From contig NW_002060948.1 of the NCBI RefSeq assembly GCF_000150275.1, positions 5,926,042 through 5,978,658 on the forward strand: a DNA stretch of 52,617 bases, written 5' to 3'. Under the pieces are notes generated by a model that worked only from the letters and a program-made list of their open reading frames with translations, was not told the DNA's origin and ran no database searches. Origin of the DNA: Trichoplax adhaerens. Its lineage: Eukaryota > Placozoa > Uniplacotomia > Trichoplacea > Trichoplacidae. A program made the position numbers and the translations under genes. Position 1 is the first letter of the stretch; each line of letters begins with the position of its first letter. This document shows positions 48,010 to 52,617 of this stretch, piece by piece.

Positions 48010-50694
48010 TTACACTTTCTGAATATTACTACTAGGTTGATAGTAATTACTATAATCGGGTTGGTAATTGTAATTGGCTGTAGACACTGTCGCTGGATTT
48101 CCGACGTATCCAGTTACTACAGCATCTTGTTGCAAAGGTACCTACAAGTTAGTATAATAAATTCGAATATAGTTAGAAATAGATAACTAAATATGACTAA
48201 AAGAAAGTTAGCAATAAAATTGTTGATTTACCGGCATGGTTGAAAGATTGGTAGCATTACTGATAAAAGCTTTCCTTGGCACTTTGCGAAATATAACCGC
48301 ACCATGTATGCAATAGTAAAAGAAGAAAATGTAAATCGCAACGGTGATGCTAGTACCAACATAAGCTATTACTGTAGGCGCTTGAGCAACCTGACCAATA
48401 GTTTGGCCATTTTGAACTTGATTGGCGATTGAAACAGTCATTACAGCCAATGTTATGATTGTAAAAACCAGCCCTCCAACAGTGGTAATTGCACTGATGA
48501 TCGAAAAGACGAGATGTGCTATAGCCTATCATCGACAGCATTATAGTTGTTGATGGTAAAATAGAAGAATGCGAAAGGAATCATAGGTATATAGTATTAC
48601 TATATGTTGATTAAAACTTGAAACAGTCACATTTTTATTGAATACTGTTGTTCACATTATTTATATTGCAACGGTATGGTAAGTTTAATTTATACCTAAA
48701 ATTTAATAGTTTGAATATGTAATCCAATTTAACCATTATTCTTATGCTACAATTATACTCCCATCATTGCTATGGATTAGTCGTTATTACGAGTGGAAAA
48801 TTATTAATCCAGCAACAACTTTAAAAGGTGGAAGTTGGGTAAATGAAAATTTTGTACAAAGATATGAAAATTGGGCGGAGAAATGGACTAGAAGTATTTT
48901 TCGTAGATCTACTGTGAATGATGACATTTCAAAGTGAGTAATGTAAACGTAAAACCTTTGCTATAACTTTAGCCCCTTCATTTATGTAAGACGGAGTAAT
49001 GGGTCTACTAAGTCATTTGTTTACCAAGCAAATAAACGTATTTATACTTGATTTCGCTTACAACTTAGGGCTGTTTAATTTTAGTCGGAAACTGACTGGT
49101 ACTAATGAAATTCTTTCGTTAAGGATCGTACACTACATGATCATGAAATGATAGTCCAGTAAATCATTTATTCACGGCATAGACGACTGTTTTTAAAATT
49201 GGTTTCACATTTCTCTTTAGGCAAATCACATTGCACTTATTTCATAACTATTAACAGTATGCAAATAATACATGAAATTAATATGTTACTATATTACTAC
49301 TGCTTCAGTTAAATAGTTGTAGACTTTACTATTAGTAAATAACATTGAACTTTAAAAATAAGCAGTCGATTATTTAATGACAGTAAGAATTGTATAAAGA
49401 AAAATTCATTTAATATATAATTATTCCGTGCGTTTGTATAGCAAAAATTTAACTGACAAGAACATATATTAGTAGCCTAAAAGGGCAAAAATAGCCTTGC
49501 TTACCACATTATGACGATATTGGCCTTTCCTGTATCCGCAGATGCCCAAGATACTGGTGATTAATATCTACATTATATCAAAATTAAAACGACAAAATTG
49601 AGTTCTATATGATAAACTACTTTTATTTCCAGTTCAAATACATTTCAAGTTTTCCTTGTATGTAATACAGTCTACAGAATAACTTGAGATACGATTGCAA
49701 GATCGAGTAAGAATAGTTTAATTTCTGTGTAAGTACTGTAAGTTATGCTATAGTGCTATACGCATTGATAATGTACGCAAGCCTTCTTTACAGGCAACGA
49801 GATGTAAAGAGATTAGTGGACAACTTGAATTACTGCAAAACCGTCTTAAAATCGATGGCAAGCTAGAAAAGGATGTAAAGCGACTTTATTTTTCCTATTA
49901 AGGCTGGTTGATTTTCACTAAGTGCTAGTGAATGATGACCAAGTTGATTGGTCAGGGACTACTGAAGAAAAATGTAAGGATTCAAGCCAATCGTAAACTC
50001 TCGGATATTTCCAGAATAAAAAGCAGAAAATGCTGACAGAAATGTAAGCGTTTTAACTACATTAACGAATCAATTGATTGTCAGCGTTCGGAATATTTTA
50101 ATACTAGCTATAGACTAATATGATGTAGAGTTCTAACGAACATTTTCACAAACGCATTGACGAACATAATAGTTCCTGACTGAATACTGTTTGGTAAGTC
50201 TTTGACTTGATCGCTTCCGACTGGGCAAAAACTTGAAAGAAAATGTTTTATTGGAATATGTAAGGTTAAACTCATTGAATGTAGAATTGTTTAATGGACG
50301 AGTCGTAAGACACAGACTATGAAGCAATTTATCAGTCGCTACTTTACTTTCATTGGTAGTGGAAGACTCGTTGTTTCAAGATATGCTACGGTGTTTATTT
50401 TATTCTTTGGTGTAATCATCTCAATGTTGAGGCTTGTATACTGCTTGTGGACAAGTAGAACATGTTGCAAAAAAAAATTCAACATACCGGAACGGTTACC
50501 CAATAGCAATTCAAGGCGGCGAGCAAGCCAATCGCGAAGATGGTGACATATGGAACAAACAATCCCATTATTCCAACAACCAGAAGAACGGAAGAAAGTA
50601 CAAGAGAAGCAATGGATAAATTGCTCACTACCATCAAGGTACGCATTAGTCCCGTATTGGCACTATTCAGCATATTGGGATCGAAATTGGCCAT
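48010..50694 (-). CDS. Intact MS4A/CD20-like four-pass membrane protein
   Basis: Four minus-strand exons join in frame to 231 codons plus TAA: 50694-50488 (69 codons, ATG first), 49567-49505 (21), 48525-48232 (98) and 48141-48010 (43 plus stop). All introns are phase 0 with donors GTATGT, GTAAGC and GTAAAT. Segments: LSIASLVLSSVLLVVGIMGL (exon 1); a second spanning the exon 1/2 join through NCYWVTVP and ILITSILGICGYRKG; a third at the start of exon 3 (AHLVFSIISA); and IYIFFFYYCIHGAVIF. The tail is rich in Tyr, Asn, Pro and Gln (NYNYQPDYSNYYQPSSN). The W-x-x-x-P then ITSILGICxYRKG block, followed directly by the third segment, recalls MS4A proteins, which act at the plasma membrane. This is the clearest functional member of the family here. 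Its promoter side holds the palindrome cluster at 50.85-51.2 kb. Confidence 0.8.
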
Positions 50695-50848
50695 TTTGTG
50701 GCGTAAATAAGATTTTCCTTTTTCCTGTCTTCTCAACTCTATCAAGATGAAGATGAAAGTAATTAAGAAGAGTACTTAATCAATATCAAAGCGACGGGAG
50801 TTTGCACTAGTTTATTTATAATAATGCCAAGTGTGTCTTCAACGTTCA

Positions 50849-50879
50849 ATTGTACTGTACTATAACAATACAGTACAAT
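50849..50879. repeat. Hairpin of the TACTGTA family
   Basis: Arms ATTGTACTGTA and TACAGTACAAT are perfectly complementary (11 bases each) around a 9-base loop. The hairpin is about 150 bases upstream of the MS4A-like start codon on the minus strand. Confidence 0.85.
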
Positions 50880-51039
50880 GAACCAATTGTCCAACGACCG
50901 ATGACGTCAGTGAAGAGAAAGGCCATGCCTATGCGCATGTCCATATTCAGTTCTACACCGTGGTGTGCCGTAGTTGACGGTAGGCTAATAAGCACAGTAT
51001 GGTATCCATTCCATGGTATAAAATACAGTAGTCCTCTTA

Positions 51040-51150
51040 ACTACGGCCCCAGTATGTACTGTAGACTGTACGGTACTGTATACTGTACAGTATACAGTAG
51101 AATAGCATAATACTGTACTGTATGCATGTACTGTACATTGTACAGTACCT
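51040..51150. repeat. Cluster of TACTGTA/TACAGTA palindromes
   Basis: The cluster includes a perfect 26-base palindrome at 51074-51099 and a near-perfect 21-base one at 51129-51149 with one central mismatch, plus several more TACTGTAC units in both orientations. The same 7-mer appears scattered elsewhere (for example 824, 893, 10862, 13606). It could form cruciforms or hairpin transcripts. Confidence 0.9.
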
Positions 51151-51170
51151 ATGACTGACCTATGACAATA

Positions 51171-51198
51171 TAGTGCGCACACCTAGGTGTGCGCACTA
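51171..51198. repeat. Perfect 28-base palindrome
   Basis: TAGTGCGCACACCT and its reverse complement abut with no spacer. The palindrome is GC-rich and CpG-containing (two GCGCAC arms), unlike the AT-rich surroundings. It may be a paired protein-binding site or an element end. Confidence 0.95.
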
Positions 51199-51257
51199 GG
51201 CTAGGCTCTATTTTAAACTTAACGGCAAATCGAAGATTAACTTCCGCTCCCATGAGC

Positions 51258-52015
51258 GGGTATATGCTAGCTTTTATTATTAATAATAATATTATTAGTA
51301 ACATACCTAGTAGTCCTATTGAGTAATGAATGATGGCCAATCATGGCAGATATCCTTGCACGAGCTGGCATCAGCAATATCAACGTTGTGCATGGCAACC
51401 AATAGCACCTTATAGTTGAGAGTCTGATGATCATTGCCGTCGATTGGATAGCGTTCGCTTTCTAACCAAAGATGATGAGCGCCATGCTAATATTAGAGGA
51501 TTCATGAATGGGTATATGCTAGTTTTTATTATTAATTAATAATACTATTAGTAACATACCTAGTAGTCCTATTGAGTAATGAATGATGGCCAATCATGGC
51601 AGATATCCTTGTACGAGTTGGCATCAGCAATATCAACGTTGTGCATGGCAACCAATAGCACCTTATAGTTGAGAGTCTGATGATCATTGCCGTCGATTGG
51701 ATAGCGTTCGCTTTCTAACCAAAGATGATGAGCGCCATGCTAATATTAGAGGATTCATGAATGGGTATATGCTAGTTTTTATTATTAATTAATAATATTA
51801 TTAGTAACATACCTAGTAGTCCTATTGAGTAATGAATGATGGCCAATCATGGCAGATATCCTTGTACGAGCTGGCATCAGCAATATCAACGTCGTGCATG
51901 GCAACCAATAGCACCTTATAGTTGAGAGTCTGATGATCATTGCCGTCGATTGGATAGCGTTCGCTTTCTAACCAAAGATGATGAGCGCCATGCTAATATT
52001 AGAGGATTCATGAAT
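51258..52015. repeat. 253-bp unit in three tandem copies
   Basis: Units at 51258-51509, 51510-51762 and 51763-52015 each run from GGGTATATGCTAG to GGATTCATGAAT. Copies 2 and 3 differ by only a few bases, copy 1 by a few more near its AT-rich start. Each contains an AT-rich near-palindrome (TTATTATTAATTAATAATA) and the inverted pair GATGGCCAATCAT. A single, much older relative lies at about 40930-41110 (GCCAGATATCCTTGAACTAGC, trimmed here). No coding potential is apparent. Confidence 0.95.
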
Positions 52016-52146
52016 TCCTCTATTTGAAACGGCCGATGACAAGATCGATGTGACTGGATTAGCAACATGTCCAACACGTTACAGTGTTGGAAATGGAATA
52101 CAAGTGTAGTAATATTTGAAGCAGATTGGTTGGAACGGTAAAAGAC

Positions 52147-52617
52147 ACTATCATCGAGTTGAGGAAAAGCCTACCCTTGGCAGGCTCAAGTCTGAACTTG
52201 TAGGCAACGCTTGGTTGTAGTCAATTCATCGAACCAAATGGATTGAACAACTGTAGACTGTAGAGATGATCCTTGACTAGATTCTTGTTCGAGCTCATTA
52301 TTGCTCTACGATTCTGAATTCTGTAACAATAAAAAGCATTCTATTTGCTTTAGTCAATGATTTGGTAAGTATTCGATAAGATGGAATGGAACAGTTGTGA
52401 AATACATTTATTACAACAAGATTAGTCAATATCGTCATTTTTCAACTTCAGTACCAAATGAAATCTATCCATCAAGGAATGACGCTATGATCGGCATAGG
52501 CTACAAATAACCATTGCTTCAATCCATAAATTAAACTCATAATAAGTAAGATGAATTATGAACGAGTAAACTGCTCGGTCAATGACCGGGTTTGGGCGTT
52601 ATGAAGTGGGGAAAATG
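52147..52617. repeat. Terminal redundancy, right copy
   Basis: Near-identical direct repeat of the window start, beginning just after the sequence that follows the 253-bp tandem array. The indels relative to the left copy fall in homopolymer or G-rich runs, which suggests uncorrected read errors at a contig end rather than divergence between two genomic copies. This is inference; read depth across the join would settle it. Confidence 0.95.

Larger units (their letters stand above)
46415..52100. repeat. Segmental duplication, copy 2
   Basis: Partner of 34075-41340 in the same orientation. It starts with the shared AAGAATCCATTTCGAC segment and ends with the tandem 253-bp units. Its MS4A-like gene is intact, whereas the one in copy 1 is frameshifted. 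An extra ~190 bases near 46730-46920 is absent from copy 1. Confidence 0.8.

Noticed and set aside
50319-51182. Several short frames on both strands around the palindrome cluster
   Set aside because: They are shadows of the MS4A-like first exon or translations of TACTGTA repeats (runs of Tyr-Cys-Thr-Val).
1-52617. tRNA genes or CRISPR-like arrays
   Set aside because: No cloverleaf with a GGTTCGANNCC arm and no regularly spaced short repeats with unique spacers were seen.

Overview
The window looks like nuclear DNA of an early-branching animal, most likely a placozoan-type genome. It is AT-rich, genes are split into short exons by GT-AG introns of roughly 60-700 bp, the extracellular domains sit in phase 1-1 exons (EGF, SRCR), and a mitofusin-like gene can be followed through 19 exons. 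There is no bacterial operon structure, and I see no tRNA or rRNA gene. The lineage is an inference; no marker in the window is lineage-specific.

Layout. 1-9.1 kb (minus strand): an array of four-pass membrane-protein exons (MS4A/CD20-like layout), with one plausible gene (9073-7012) and two decayed cassettes. 11.65-13.06 kb: transposon copy A with terminal inverted repeats. 16.0-18.1 kb (plus): an EGF-SRCR-SRCR receptor fragment. 18.58-18.92 kb: a truncated inverted transposon copy C. 18.94-24.76 kb (plus): a mitofusin-like gene with an open frame but no 5' GTPase part. 25.2-25.84 kb: a solo LTR. 28.4-32.3 kb (minus): an intronless AAA/ABC-type ATPase fused to a TOPRIM/DUF4435 domain, in one frame broken only by five stop codons. 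Partial copies of its N-terminal part lie at 33.3-34.1 and 45.6-46.5 kb. 33.3-41.3 and 45.6-52.1 kb are two diverged copies of one segment, each with a four-exon MS4A-like gene. Between them lie a decayed EGF/SRCR stretch (41.5-45.5 kb) and transposon copy B (43.4-44.9 kb). 50.8-52.0 kb holds clustered palindromes and a triplicated 253-bp unit.

The last ~470 bases repeat the first ~470 almost exactly, so the assembled unit is about 52.14 kb and is either circular, a tandem repeat, or an assembly that closed on itself.

The region appears shaped by duplication and transposition. The receptor has lost its 3' exons and mitofusin its 5' exons at the same transposon junction. The ATPase-TOPRIM protein resembles bacterial anti-phage nuclease systems (OLD, PARIS AriA/AriB) rather than ordinary animal genes, and it is bracketed by direct repeats.
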